The notes: generated from the letters alone by a model not told the origin. A DNA stretch of 64,000 bases from Kitasatospora setae KM-6054 (GCF_000269985.1 NC_016109.1:3038001-3102000), one strand, 5' to 3'. Positions 30,809 to 38,262 are shown, numbered from the stretch's first letter. A program made the numbers and translations.

Positions 30809-31948
30809 TCAGGAGAGCACCAGCGGGTCGCCGGAGAGGTAGGAGAGCAGCGGCCCGGCCGCGGCGGCCCGGGACGGCGGGTGGAAGGCGAGCGGGCGCA
30901 GCGCGATGGCCGTCCGGGAGTGGTCGGAGGAGCGGATGAAGTCCAGTCCGCCGAGCAGTTCCAGCGCCTGGTCGGCGATCGCCGTGAGGTCGCGCTGCAC
31001 CGCGTAGCGGGCGACCAGCACCTGGGCGACGGCCTCCTCGCCGCTCACGCCGTCGGCGACGGCGCGGGCGGCGCCCTCCAGCAGCGCGGCGGCGGCCTCG
31101 GTGCGCAGCACCAGTTCGGCCCGGTCGGCGACGCCGCCGCGGTCGCGCCGCAGCACCTCCTCGACCAGGCCGGAGGCGGCGCCGAGGTAGCCGGCCGAGA
31201 TCAGCAGCTCGAACCAGGCGAAGCCGGCGTTCTGCAGGTCCTCGATCCGGTCCGGGTCGTCCGCGGCGGTGCGGATCACCAGTTCCTCGGGGACGAACAC
31301 GGCGGACAGCTGGACCTCGTCGCTCTCGGCGGCGGCCAGCACGTCGTTGCCCCAGAACGGGTGGACGCTCAGCCCCGGGGTGTCGGCGCGGACCAGGGCC
31401 AGCGCCAGCTCCGGGGTGCCGTCGTCGCCGGGCACCGCGATGGACGCGGTCAGCAGGTCCATCGAACGGGCCAGGCTGCAGGGCTTCTTGGAGCCGTTGA
31501 GCCGGTAGCCGTGCGGGACCCGGTCGGCGGTGACGGCCGGGGTGAGGATGTTCTGCTGGGTGCGGCCCTCGGCCCAGCCGGAGGCCATCAGGCGCTGCTC
31601 GGGGACGACGCCGTGCAGCAGTTCGAGCTGCTCGGCGGTCAGCCGGCCCGGGCCGTCGGCCAGGGCGTACAGCATCGCGGCGGTGAAGTGGTGCATGGTG
31701 ACGGCGGCGGCCAGCGAGGGCGAGAGCGCGCCCAGGGCGCGCTGCGCCCGGACGGCCTCCAGCGGGTCGGCGCCGAGACCGCCGTACTCGGCGGGGATCA
31801 GCAGGCCGACGCCGCCATGCCGGCGGAACAGGTCGATCACCGGGCTGCCGGGGGCCTCGCGCTCGGCGTACGGCAGTTCGCCCAGGGCCTTGGCCAGACC
31901 CGGGTGGTACCGCTCGGACACCTCGCGGGCGACATCGAGTGAACGCAT
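30809..31948 (-). CDS. vlmH-like: Acyl-CoA-dehydrogenase-fold flavin N-hydroxylase, VlmH-like
   Basis: 379-aa protein of the acyl-CoA dehydrogenase superfamily: GGVGLLIPAEYGGLGADPLE, VVPEQRLMASGWAEG, YRLNGSKKPCSLAR, ALELLGGLDFIRSSDHSR. VlmH, the isobutylamine N-hydroxylase, belongs to this fold and uses FMNH2 from VlmR. The reductase gene in the same operon and the adjacent aminotransferase support an alkylamine N-hydroxylase. A true dehydrogenase is the alternative. Confidence 0.82.
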   Translation of the reverse strand: MRSLDVAREVSERYHPGLAKALGELPYAEREAPGSPVIDLFRRHGGVGLLIPAEYGGLGADPLEAVRAQRALGALSPSLAAAVTMHHFTAAMLYALADGPGRLTAEQLELLHGVVPEQRLMASGWAEGRTQQNILTPAVTADRVPHGYRLNGSKKPCSLARSMDLLTASIAVPGDDGTPELALALVRADTPGLSVHPFWGNDVLAAAESDEVQLSAVFVPEELVIRTAADDPDRIEDLQNAGFAWFELLISAGYLGAASGLVEEVLRRDRGGVADRAELVLRTEAAAALLEGAARAVADGVSGEEAVAQVLVARYAVQRDLTAIADQALELLGGLDFIRSSDHSRTAIALRPLAFHPPSRAAAAGPLLSYLSGDPLVLS

Positions 31949-31987
31949 CGGAAGGGCACCTCTGTCAGGGGTGGTGGGCGGTGGGGG

Positions 31988-33607
31988 TCAGGATCCGAAG
32001 ACCGCTTGGCGCGGGCTGACGTCGTGGGCGATGGAGACGCCCTGGATGTGCGAGGTCTTGAGCATCGGGTAGTTGGCCTCGCCGTACACGCCGCCGGTCA
32101 GGCCGGTGCCGCCGTGGCTGGGCAGGTAGGGCAGGAACCCGATGTGCGAGTCGTTGACCTTCAGCAGGCCGCCGTTGGTGACGCGCTGCACGAAGGCGTT
32201 GATCACCCGGGCGGACTTCGCCCACAGCGAGTTGCGCAGCCCGTACTCGTTGGAGTTGACGAAGTCGATGAAGCTGTCCAGGAGTTCGTCGTTCGGCCGG
32301 ACCTCCGGGACGACGATCGGCAGCAGCGGGAAGAAGGTCTCCTGCTTGACCACGTCGTACTCGCGGGCGCCGGCCAGCCCGTCCACCCGCACCACGGTGG
32401 GCTGCAGGAAGACGCCGGTCTCCGAGGGGGTGCCGTCGAGTTCGGTGCGCTGCCCGCCGGTGACCAGGGTGGCCCCCCGGTCGAGGGCCTGGTTGAGCAG
32501 GGTGAAGAACTTCTCGGAGCGGCGGACCGGCGAGAGCAGCACGCCCTCGTCCTCCGGGTAGCCGGGGCGGACGTCGGCGACCTGCCGCTTCACCTCCTCG
32601 ATCAGCTCGTCGGCGATCGCCGGGTGCGCCAGCACGTAGTTGGGCACCATGCAGATCTGGCCGGAGCCGTAGAAGGACTCGGTGATCGCCTCGGCCGCGT
32701 ACTTGAGGTCCGCGCCCTCCCAGACGATGATGCCGTCGTTGCCGGCCAGTTCGAGGATCGGCTTGGTGCCGGTGGCCACGCACTGCTCCTGGAAGCGCAG
32801 GCCCTCCTGGCTGCCGCCGATGTAGAAGATGTCGTTGACCAGCGGGCTGGACACCCAGCGGTCCAGGGTCTGCTTGGGGTTGGAGCAGACCACGTTGAGC
32901 ACTCCGGGCGGGGCGCCGAGCTCGTCCAGCAGCGGGGCGACCACGTCGCGCAGCACCCACAGGGTGGACAGCGCGATGGAGCGCGGGGCGCGGACCACGA
33001 CCGCGTTGCCGGCCATCAGGGCCAGCACGGCGAGCGCCGCGGAGGGCGCGGGGGCGTTCTGCGGCGGGTTGAAGCCGACCACGCCGTCGGGCTGCCGGCG
33101 GACGATCAGGCGCCGTCCGGCGTGCTCGAACTCGGTGTGCATCCGCTGGCGGTACCAGTAGATGGACTCCTCGCTGTACACCTGGAGCAGGCAGGACAGC
33201 TCCCAGCGGGCCAGCCGCACCGGGTGCGCCTCGGCCACCAGCATGTCCACGAACTCGTCCTGGCGGCGCAGCAGTTCCTCGCGGAACCGGGTGCCCAGGC
33301 GCATCCGCCGCTCCAGCGGCACCGCGGCCCAGCCGGGCGCGGCGGCCGCGGCGGCCTCGCTGGCCAGGTCGATGGCCTCGTCCGAGGCGATCGCGCAGCG
33401 GCCCACCACGTAGGGGTGCTGGGCGGCCTCGGTGTTGTCCTCGTCCTGTTCGAGCGCACGCTTGAGGCTGACGCTGGTGAACACGTCCTCCAACAGGGAA
33501 CGCGAACTCACCGTGTAGACCCAGCCGTCGCCTTCCAGGTCCTTTCCGCCGATGAAGAGCTTGTAGCTTTTCAGCGGCTTTTCCCGAGAGGTGTTCTCCA
33601 GCGTCAT
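31988..33607 (-). CDS. Aldehyde dehydrogenase-superfamily protein (acyl reductase candidate)
   Basis: 539-aa ALDH-fold protein with the catalytic Cys in GSGQICMVPN, Glu in PILELAGNDG, and the cofactor region VGFNPPQNAP with AGNAVVVRAP. The N-terminus is about 50 residues longer than in typical ALDHs. In this operon it could run reductively, turning the acyl-ACP or acyl-CoA into the fatty aldehyde used by the aminotransferase, or it could oxidise an aldehyde. First gene of the long minus-strand operon. The second ATG (33607) is preferred because it sits 6 nt from AAAGG. Confidence 0.87.
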   Translation of the reverse strand: MTLENTSREKPLKSYKLFIGGKDLEGDGWVYTVSSRSLLEDVFTSVSLKRALEQDEDNTEAAQHPYVVGRCAIASDEAIDLASEAAAAAAPGWAAVPLERRMRLGTRFREELLRRQDEFVDMLVAEAHPVRLARWELSCLLQVYSEESIYWYRQRMHTEFEHAGRRLIVRRQPDGVVGFNPPQNAPAPSAALAVLALMAGNAVVVRAPRSIALSTLWVLRDVVAPLLDELGAPPGVLNVVCSNPKQTLDRWVSSPLVNDIFYIGGSQEGLRFQEQCVATGTKPILELAGNDGIIVWEGADLKYAAEAITESFYGSGQICMVPNYVLAHPAIADELIEEVKRQVADVRPGYPEDEGVLLSPVRRSEKFFTLLNQALDRGATLVTGGQRTELDGTPSETGVFLQPTVVRVDGLAGAREYDVVKQETFFPLLPIVVPEVRPNDELLDSFIDFVNSNEYGLRNSLWAKSARVINAFVQRVTNGGLLKVNDSHIGFLPYLPSHGGTGLTGGVYGEANYPMLKTSHIQGVSIAHDVSPRQAVFGS

Positions 33608-33663
33608 CATCAGCCTTTCCGCAGAATTCCGCCGAGATTTTTCGGACCCGAGTCGATGCGATG

Positions 33664-33703
33664 ATGACATCGGGTTCTGACGCCTTCCTGACATGAATCT
33701 GAT
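33664..33703 (-). promoter_or_regulatory. SARP box and -10 for the azoxy operon
   Basis: Minus-strand repeats ATCAG, GTCAG and GTCAG at 33703-33699, 33692-33688 and 33681-33677 (11-bp period). Eight nt after the last heptamer comes CATCAT as the -10. It drives the ALDH gene and probably everything down to serS. Confidence 0.72.
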
Positions 33704-33733
33704 GCCGGGAATGGAATGGTTTCCCCCCTCCGG

Positions 33734-35203
33734 TCAGGCCAGTGCGGCACTGATCCAGTCCCGGAGTTCGTCGGGATCCATCCGGTCGAGGCCCGCCGCG
33801 GCCTCCGCGACCGAGCGGTCGCCGCCGTGCTCGGTGAACTTCTCCCGCATCAGCTCGGCGTGGTGGGCCCGGGTGTGCGGCCCCGCCGCCGCCAGCGGGA
33901 CGAGGCGCTCGCGCACCGCGCTGCGGCCGTCGGTGAGCCGGACGGTGATCCGCGCGCCGGTGGCCTTGGCGGCGCTGGTGAAGTCGCCCGCCGGGCGGGA
34001 GTTGGCGGCCGCGACGGCCCGGGCCGCCTCGTCCTCGCCGGCGAACTCGCGCAGCCACGGCTCGGCGTCCGGCCCGGCCTGGCGCAGCGCCTCGCCGAAC
34101 GGCGCCTCGGAGGCGAACAGCGCCCGGGTCAGCTCCGGGTCGTGCACCAGCCGGACCTTCTCGGCGACCGCCCAGCGGCCCCGGTCGTTGAGCAGCGGCG
34201 CCCCGAAGTCGTTGACGGTCAGGCCGCCGGTCAGCAGCGCCGTCGCCACCGGGTACGGGGTGTGCAGCACCAGCGCGCCGATCGGCGAGCCCGGCCCGAC
34301 CACGTAGCCGGCCGCCTTGCGCCCGGCGAACAGGGTGTACAGCGAGACCTCGACCACCACCTCGGCGACGTCCTCGGGGCGGATCGGGCCGAGGTCGCGG
34401 CGCAGGTCGGCGGCGCAGTCGACGGCCGCGTCGATCCCGGGCCCGCCCGGGTGCAGCTTGAAGGAGAGCGTCTCGGTGTGCCAGCGCTCGCCGAGCCCGG
34501 CGTTGACGGCGTCCGGCAGCGGCACGGCGGAGAAGCGGTCGAGGAACCCGTCCGGGTGCTCGACGATGTCGGCGGCCCCGCGCAGCCCGACCCGGGCCCC
34601 GTCGCAGGCGTCCATGCCGGTGCGCACCGGGGTGAAGGAGTTGAACAGCCGGGCGTCGCTGGCCAGGAAGGCCCGCATCAGCGGCCAGTTGGGCATCGCG
34701 AAGGCCAGGCCGAGCGCGTTGGTCCACACCGCGTCGTCGGCGCCCTCGGCGTGCAGCCGCCCGCACACCGAGCCGGCCAGGTGGGTGTGCACGGCGCTGT
34801 GCCCGCGCAGCGGGCCCAGGGTGGCGGCGGCGGTGATCCGGGCCGCGCACTCGTTGGCGGCGACCACGGCGGCCAGCAGCGCCGCCCCGTCCAGGCCGCG
34901 GGCCCGGGCGAAGGCCAGCGGCACCGCCACCGTCGAGTTGGACAGGTGGCCCGCGTACGCGGTGTCGTCCAGGTTCAGGTACGAGCCGAGGCCCGCCAGC
35001 ACGCAGGCCCCGACCCTCGGGTCGGGCTGCAGCGGCGGGCCGAAGGCCTCGATCAGCCGGCGCCCCAGGTGGTGGTCGGCGCCGGCCCGGATCGAGGCGA
35101 GCTGCGACAGCACCTGGCTGGCCGCCAGCGAGCGCACCCGCTCCGGTATGTCCTCCGGCCGCAACCAGGCGGCCCAGGCGGTGAGTTCCTTGAGCACGGG
35201 CAT
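33734..35203 (-). CDS. vlmK-like: MmgE/PrpD-family protein, VlmK-like
   Basis: 489-aa MmgE/PrpD-fold protein (2-methylcitrate dehydratase family): AWAAWLRPEDIPERV start, HLSNSTVAVPLAFARARGLDGAALL, LKLHPGGPGIDAA, and a C-terminal DGRSAVRERL domain. VlmK of this family eliminates phosphate from phosphorylated valanimycin hydrate, forming the acrylate. It lies downstream of a VlmJ-like kinase, as that two-step chemistry requires. Ordinary citrate-type dehydration is the alternative, less likely in this context. Confidence 0.85.
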   Translation of the reverse strand: MPVLKELTAWAAWLRPEDIPERVRSLAASQVLSQLASIRAGADHHLGRRLIEAFGPPLQPDPRVGACVLAGLGSYLNLDDTAYAGHLSNSTVAVPLAFARARGLDGAALLAAVVAANECAARITAAATLGPLRGHSAVHTHLAGSVCGRLHAEGADDAVWTNALGLAFAMPNWPLMRAFLASDARLFNSFTPVRTGMDACDGARVGLRGAADIVEHPDGFLDRFSAVPLPDAVNAGLGERWHTETLSFKLHPGGPGIDAAVDCAADLRRDLGPIRPEDVAEVVVEVSLYTLFAGRKAAGYVVGPGSPIGALVLHTPYPVATALLTGGLTVNDFGAPLLNDRGRWAVAEKVRLVHDPELTRALFASEAPFGEALRQAGPDAEPWLREFAGEDEAARAVAAANSRPAGDFTSAAKATGARITVRLTDGRSAVRERLVPLAAAGPHTRAHHAELMREKFTEHGGDRSVAEAAAGLDRMDPDELRDWISAALA

Positions 35204-35232
35204 GTACGGGGCTCCCCCGGTTCGGCGGTGGC

Positions 35233-35259
35233 GCCGCCCCGGGCCGGCCCCGGGGCGGC
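35233..35259 (-). terminator. Hairpin between the VlmJ-like and VlmK-like genes
   Basis: Perfect 11-bp inverted repeat (35233-35243 with 35249-35259) in the 72-bp intergenic gap. Could attenuate or partly terminate. Confidence 0.4.
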
Positions 35260-35275
35260 CGGTCCAGACGTTCCC

Positions 35276-36226
35276 TCAGACCGCGGCGAGCGCCGCGGCC
35301 CCCCACACCGGCAGCACGCCGGGCAGCACGCCCAGCGTCATCGAGCTCCAGTGGGGCGGCTGCAGCTCGCCGTCGTGCTCGAACACCAGCGGGCGGCCGT
35401 CCAGCCGCTCCACGGTGATCCGCCGGCCCCGGGCGTACACGACGCCGGGCAGCTCCAGGTGCTCGGCCCGCTCGGTCAGCGCGGGCACGTCGGCCGGGTC
35501 GACCTCGGCGCCGATCACGCACACGTCCAGCAGGCCGTCGTCCAGCTCGGAGTGCGGCAGCACCCGGTAGCGGCCGCCGCGGTGCTGCCCGCCGCCGACG
35601 TTCGCCAGCACGGTGGGCCCCTGGTGCACGACCGTGCCGTCCACCAGCACCCGGCCCGGGTACGGGGTGAACGCCGCCGCGGTCTCCGCGAACGCCTGCG
35701 CGTACCGGGCCCGCCCGGCCAGCGGGATCCGCCGGGCCGTGACCAGCGCCTCGGCGATCACGCCCGAGCAGGCGCCCAGCAGCACCAGGTGGCCGCTCTC
35801 GGCGACCCGGCCCAGGTCCAGCCGGCGCAGCCGGGCACCGGGGCCGGCGGCGAGCACCGCGCCCAGCGCCTCGGTCCACGGGCGTTCGCCCCAGAGCATC
35901 TTGTAGCCCGAGTTGCCGGTGCCGGCCGGGACGATCGCCAGGGCGGCGGGCGCGCCGGTCGCGCCCCGGGTCATCCCCTCGACGACCTCCCGCACCGTGC
36001 CGTCGCCGCCCACCGCCACCACCAGGTCGGGCGCGGGACCGCCGCCGTACAGCGCCCTGCGCACCGTCCGTTCGGCGTCGCCCCGGTACTCGGTGCGGTG
36101 CAGCGCCACCTCGGGGAGCGACCCCCGGCACACGGCCAGCACCTCACGGACCAGTTCCTCCCCGGTGGTACCCGCAGCCGGGTTGGCCACCACCAGGGCC
36201 CGTCGGGGAGCGAGCGTCACAGCCAT
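35276..36226 (-). CDS. vlmJ-like: Diacylglycerol-kinase-like lipid/small-molecule kinase, VlmJ-like
   Basis: 316-aa DAGK catalytic-domain protein: VVANPAAGTTGEELV start, VAVGGDGTVREVVEGM (GGDGT nucleotide motif), IVPAGTGNSGYKML, and C-terminal VFEHDGELQPP. In valanimycin biosynthesis VlmJ, of this family, phosphorylates the hydroxyl of valanimycin hydrate before VlmK elimination. It lies 70 bp downstream of the tRNA-like array on the same strand and may be read from the same promoter. Confidence 0.88.
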   Translation of the reverse strand: MAVTLAPRRALVVANPAAGTTGEELVREVLAVCRGSLPEVALHRTEYRGDAERTVRRALYGGGPAPDLVVAVGGDGTVREVVEGMTRGATGAPAALAIVPAGTGNSGYKMLWGERPWTEALGAVLAAGPGARLRRLDLGRVAESGHLVLLGACSGVIAEALVTARRIPLAGRARYAQAFAETAAAFTPYPGRVLVDGTVVHQGPTVLANVGGGQHRGGRYRVLPHSELDDGLLDVCVIGAEVDPADVPALTERAEHLELPGVVYARGRRITVERLDGRPLVFEHDGELQPPHWSSMTLGVLPGVLPVWGAAALAAV

Positions 36227-36255
36227 TCCAGCCTCTCCGGCACCTCACGCGGAAA

Positions 36256-36287
36256 CGGCCGCCCGCCCCGAACGGGCAGGACGGCCG
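36256..36287 (-). terminator. Imperfect hairpin between the tRNA-like array and the VlmJ-like gene
   Basis: CGGCCG arms (36256-36261, 36282-36287) continue into a partly paired GC stem with a CGAA loop. It could end the array transcript or act as a processing signal; it lacks a U tract. Confidence 0.45.
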
Positions 36288-36296
36288 CTGCTGACG

Positions 36297-36387
36297 CGGA
36301 GAGGGCAGGATTCGAACCTGCGAAGGCGGTAAAACCCGACCCGGACCGAAACCCGAGCCCCCGATCAACCACTCCGGGCACCTCTCC
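36297..36387 (-). tRNA. tRNA-Ser-like RNA, unit 1 (no serine anticodon)
   Basis: 91 nt, class II. Acceptor GGAGAGG/CCTCTCC with discriminator G; D-stem CCCG/CGGG with loop GAGTGGTTGAT; anticodon stem CTCGG/CCGGG (one wobble), extendable to 7 bp; 8-nt loop GTTTCGGT; 18-nt variable arm; T-arm GCAGG-TTCGAAT-CCTGC. CCA is not encoded. The long variable arm and G73 fit SerRS recognition. The loop holds none of GGA, TGA, CGA or GCT, so it should not decode Ser. Inferred seryl carrier for the VlmA-like enzyme. Confidence 0.82.
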
Positions 36388-36405
36388 CAAACACACAGCC
36401 CTACG

Positions 36406-36496
36406 CGGAGAGGGCAGGATTCGAACCTGCGAAGGCGGTAAAACCCGACCCGGACCGAAACCCGAGCCCCCGATCAACCACTCCGGGCACCTCTCC
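36406..36496 (-). tRNA. tRNA-Ser-like RNA, unit 2
   Basis: Identical to unit 1, including the 8-nt anticodon loop GTTTCGGT and discriminator G. Confidence 0.82.
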
Positions 36497-36514
36497 CAAA
36501 CACACAGCCCTACG

Positions 36515-36605
36515 CGGAGAGGGCAGGATTCGAACCTGCGAAGGCGGTAAAACCCGACCCGAGCCGAAACCCGAGCCCCCGATCAACCACTCCGGGCACC
36601 TCTCC
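36515..36605 (-). tRNA. tRNA-Ser-like RNA, unit 3 (variant loop)
   Basis: As unit 1, but adjacent bases are exchanged at 36562-36563 (TC to CT in the RNA sense). The loop becomes GTTTCGGC and the 3' stem strand TCGGG. The 5-bp stem still forms with two wobbles. Confidence 0.82.
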
Positions 36606-36623
36606 CAAACACACAGCCCTACG

Positions 36624-36714
36624 CGGAGAGGGCAGGATTCGAACCTGCGAAGGCGGTAAAACCCGACCCGGACCGAAACCCGAGCCCCCGATCAACCACT
36701 CCGGGCACCTCTCC
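36624..36714 (-). tRNA. tRNA-Ser-like RNA, unit 4
   Basis: Identical to units 1 and 2. Confidence 0.82.
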
Positions 36715-36732
36715 CAAACACACAGCCCTACG

Positions 36733-36823
36733 CGGAGAGGGCAGGATTCGAACCTGCGAAGGCGGTAAAACCCGACCCGAGCCGAAACCCGAGCCCCCGA
36801 TCAACCACTCCGGGCACCTCTCC
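36733..36823 (-). tRNA. tRNA-Ser-like RNA, unit 5 (variant loop, promoter-proximal)
   Basis: Same variant as unit 3. It is the first unit transcribed; its 5' end lies roughly 40-50 nt downstream of the proposed -10. Confidence 0.82.
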
Positions 36824-36865
36824 TCGATCCCTTTCCGGTCTCCCGTTCCGGTCTCGACGAGAAGA

Positions 36866-36908
36866 ACTCTGCCCGACCCCGCTGACATCCCGCTGACGAA
36901 GTACTGAC
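36866..36908 (-). promoter_or_regulatory. SARP box and -10 for the tRNA-like array
   Basis: Minus-strand GTCAG repeats at 36908-36904, 36897-36893 and 36886-36882 (11-bp period), then 8 nt and CAGAGT as the -10. It places a multicopy RNA array under the same type of control as the biosynthetic operons. Confidence 0.72.
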
Positions 36909-36999
36909 GCTTCCAAAGGCCCTTCCGAAACCCCTTTCCCGACCTATTTGGCAGGTGCTCTACTCTTCTCGTCCCACTACCCGAGAAAGGAATTCCGCG

Positions 37000-38004
37000 A
37001 TGACCACGGCTGTCACCGCCACATCCCCCGGGCAGGTCCTGGAGGCCGTCCGCCGGCACACGCAAGCCGAGAATCCGAGTTCGTTCCTGGCACTGAACAG
37101 CGGCAACGAGCTGTTCACCGAGCCGGGCCTGGACGGTGTGGTGGTCTTCCGCCGCACCGGCCGCTTCGCGGTGCAGTTCGGCGGCCCGTTCGCCGCCGAG
37201 GGCGACTACGCGCCGCTGCTGGAGGCGTTCCGCGCCCGGGTCCGGCAGGAGGGGCGGAGCCTGGTCGCCGTGCAGTTGCAGCGGCACGACGCCGAGGCGT
37301 ACGCCGCGCGGGGCTTCACCGTGAACCAGATCGGCGCGTCCTGGGCGGTGCACCTGCCGGAGTTCTCGCTGCGCGGGACCCGGTTCATGCAGCTGCGCAA
37401 CAAGATCTCCCGGGCGCTGCGCAACGGGCTGCGGGTGACCGAGGTCGAGCCGGGCGACTGGGCCTCGGCGATCGAGGGCATCGACCGGCAGTGGCTGGGC
37501 TCGAAGGGCGAGGACGTCCACCAGTTGGAGTTCCTGGTGGGCCAGCTCGGCGGGGAGGCGCAGCAGCACCGCCGGCTGTTCCTGGGGACGATCGACGGCG
37601 CCCCGGTGGGCTACATCTCGTACTCGCCGGTGTACGGCGCCCGGGCGGGCTGGATGCACGACCTGAGCCGCCGGATCCCGGGCGGGTCGCCGGGGTTGAT
37701 GGAGGCGATCAACTCGGCGGCGATCGACCTGTTCCGCTCGGAGGGCGTCGAGTGGCTGCACTTCGGCTTCACGCCGTTCACCGGGCTGGCCGAGGAGCGC
37801 GAACTGCCGGGCCACAGCCCGTCGTTCCGCTGGCTGATGCACTTCCTGTGGGAGCACGGCGCGGCCGTGTACCCGGCGCAGACCCAGCTCGCCTACAAGG
37901 AGAAGTGGGCGCCGGACACGGTGCTGACCGAGTACGTGGCGTTCGACGGCCCCGCGTCGCTGCCCGCGTTCGCGCACATCTTCCGCGCCTGCGGCGCGTT
38001 CTGA
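37000..38004 (+). CDS. vlmA-like: Seryl-tRNA-dependent aminoacyltransferase, VlmA-like (DUF2156/LPG-synthase C-terminal fold)
   Basis: 334-aa protein of the phosphatidylglycerol lysyltransferase C-terminal (double GNAT) type: ENPSSFLALNSGNELFT, YAARGFTVNQIGASWAVHLPEFS, RFMQLRNKISRALRNGLRV, WMHDLSRRIPGGSPGLMEAIN, WLHFGFTPFTGLAEE, TQLAYKEKWAP. VlmA of this family moves the seryl group from seryl-tRNA to isobutylhydroxylamine, setting up N-N bond formation. ATG 37000 with GAAAGGA upstream. Divergent from the tRNA-like array, a direct genomic link between the enzyme and its probable tRNA donor. Confidence 0.88.
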   Translation: MTTAVTATSPGQVLEAVRRHTQAENPSSFLALNSGNELFTEPGLDGVVVFRRTGRFAVQFGGPFAAEGDYAPLLEAFRARVRQEGRSLVAVQLQRHDAEAYAARGFTVNQIGASWAVHLPEFSLRGTRFMQLRNKISRALRNGLRVTEVEPGDWASAIEGIDRQWLGSKGEDVHQLEFLVGQLGGEAQQHRRLFLGTIDGAPVGYISYSPVYGARAGWMHDLSRRIPGGSPGLMEAINSAAIDLFRSEGVEWLHFGFTPFTGLAEERELPGHSPSFRWLMHFLWEHGAAVYPAQTQLAYKEKWAPDTVLTEYVAFDGPASLPAFAHIFRACGAF

Positions 38005-38038
38005 CGTCCCCCGTCCACCCGTTCCGTAGGAGGTACCG

Positions 38039-38185
38039 ATGTCCGAGCAGTCCACCGAGGCCCTGCGGCAGTCGCTGGTCGAGTCCTTCATGGCGATCGT
38101 CGGCGCCCCGGACGACCCGGAGGTCGCCGAGGCGGCCGACCGGGTGGTCCGGGAGCTGGACGCCCGGCTGGCCGCCGAGAGCTGA
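38039..38185 (+). CDS. 48-aa acidic protein downstream of the VlmA-like gene
   Basis: Short ORF MSEQSTEALRQSLV... with GTAGGAGG 5-6 nt before the ATG, an unusually good ribosome site. It ends in DARLAAES and is predicted to be all-helical. It is 34 nt after the vlmA-like stop, so probably co-transcribed. Not recognised; it could be a partner or stabiliser of the transferase. Confidence 0.65.
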   Translation: MSEQSTEALRQSLVESFMAIVGAPDDPEVAEAADRVVRELDARLAAES

Positions 38186-38219
38186 ACCGGCAGGTCAGGG
38201 GCGCGCCGCCGCGGGCCGG

Positions 38220-38262
38220 GTCAGCGGCCGATCAGGGGGGCGTCAGCTCCCGGTCGGATGCT
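38220..38262 (+). promoter_or_regulatory. SARP box and -10 for the desaturase-MFS operon
   Basis: GTCAG, ATCAG and GTCAG at 38220, 38231 and 38242 (11-bp period), with GATGCT 8 nt after the last heptamer. The leader to the desaturase start is about 150 nt. Confidence 0.7.

Larger units (their letters stand above)
36297..36823 (-). repeat. Tandem array of five 109-bp units, each a tRNA-Ser-like gene plus 18-bp spacer
   Basis: Five units at exact 109-bp period, each a 91-nt tRNA-like sequence followed by the same 18-bp spacer (containing CAAACACACAG on the + strand). Units 1, 2 and 4 are identical; units 3 and 5 differ by one adjacent two-base change. The tandem array lies in an azoxy cluster, between VlmJ-like and VlmA-like genes. 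The conserved stems and near identity indicate a maintained multicopy RNA locus rather than decayed tRNA relics. Confidence 0.95.

Noticed and set aside
36297..36823. Regular repeats resembling a CRISPR array
   Set aside because: Units are 109 bp with identical 18-bp spacers and fold as tRNAs; spacers do not vary and no cas genes are present.
36297..36823. Array as decayed tRNA relics from an integrated element
   Set aside because: No integrase or att duplication nearby, and all stems, the T-loop and the discriminator are intact in five near-identical copies.
36144..36916. Repeated about 61-aa reading frames and the GQDSNLRRR peptide in the array
   Set aside because: These are antisense or sense translations of tRNA T-arm sequence, a familiar artefact of tRNA loci; no ribosome sites.
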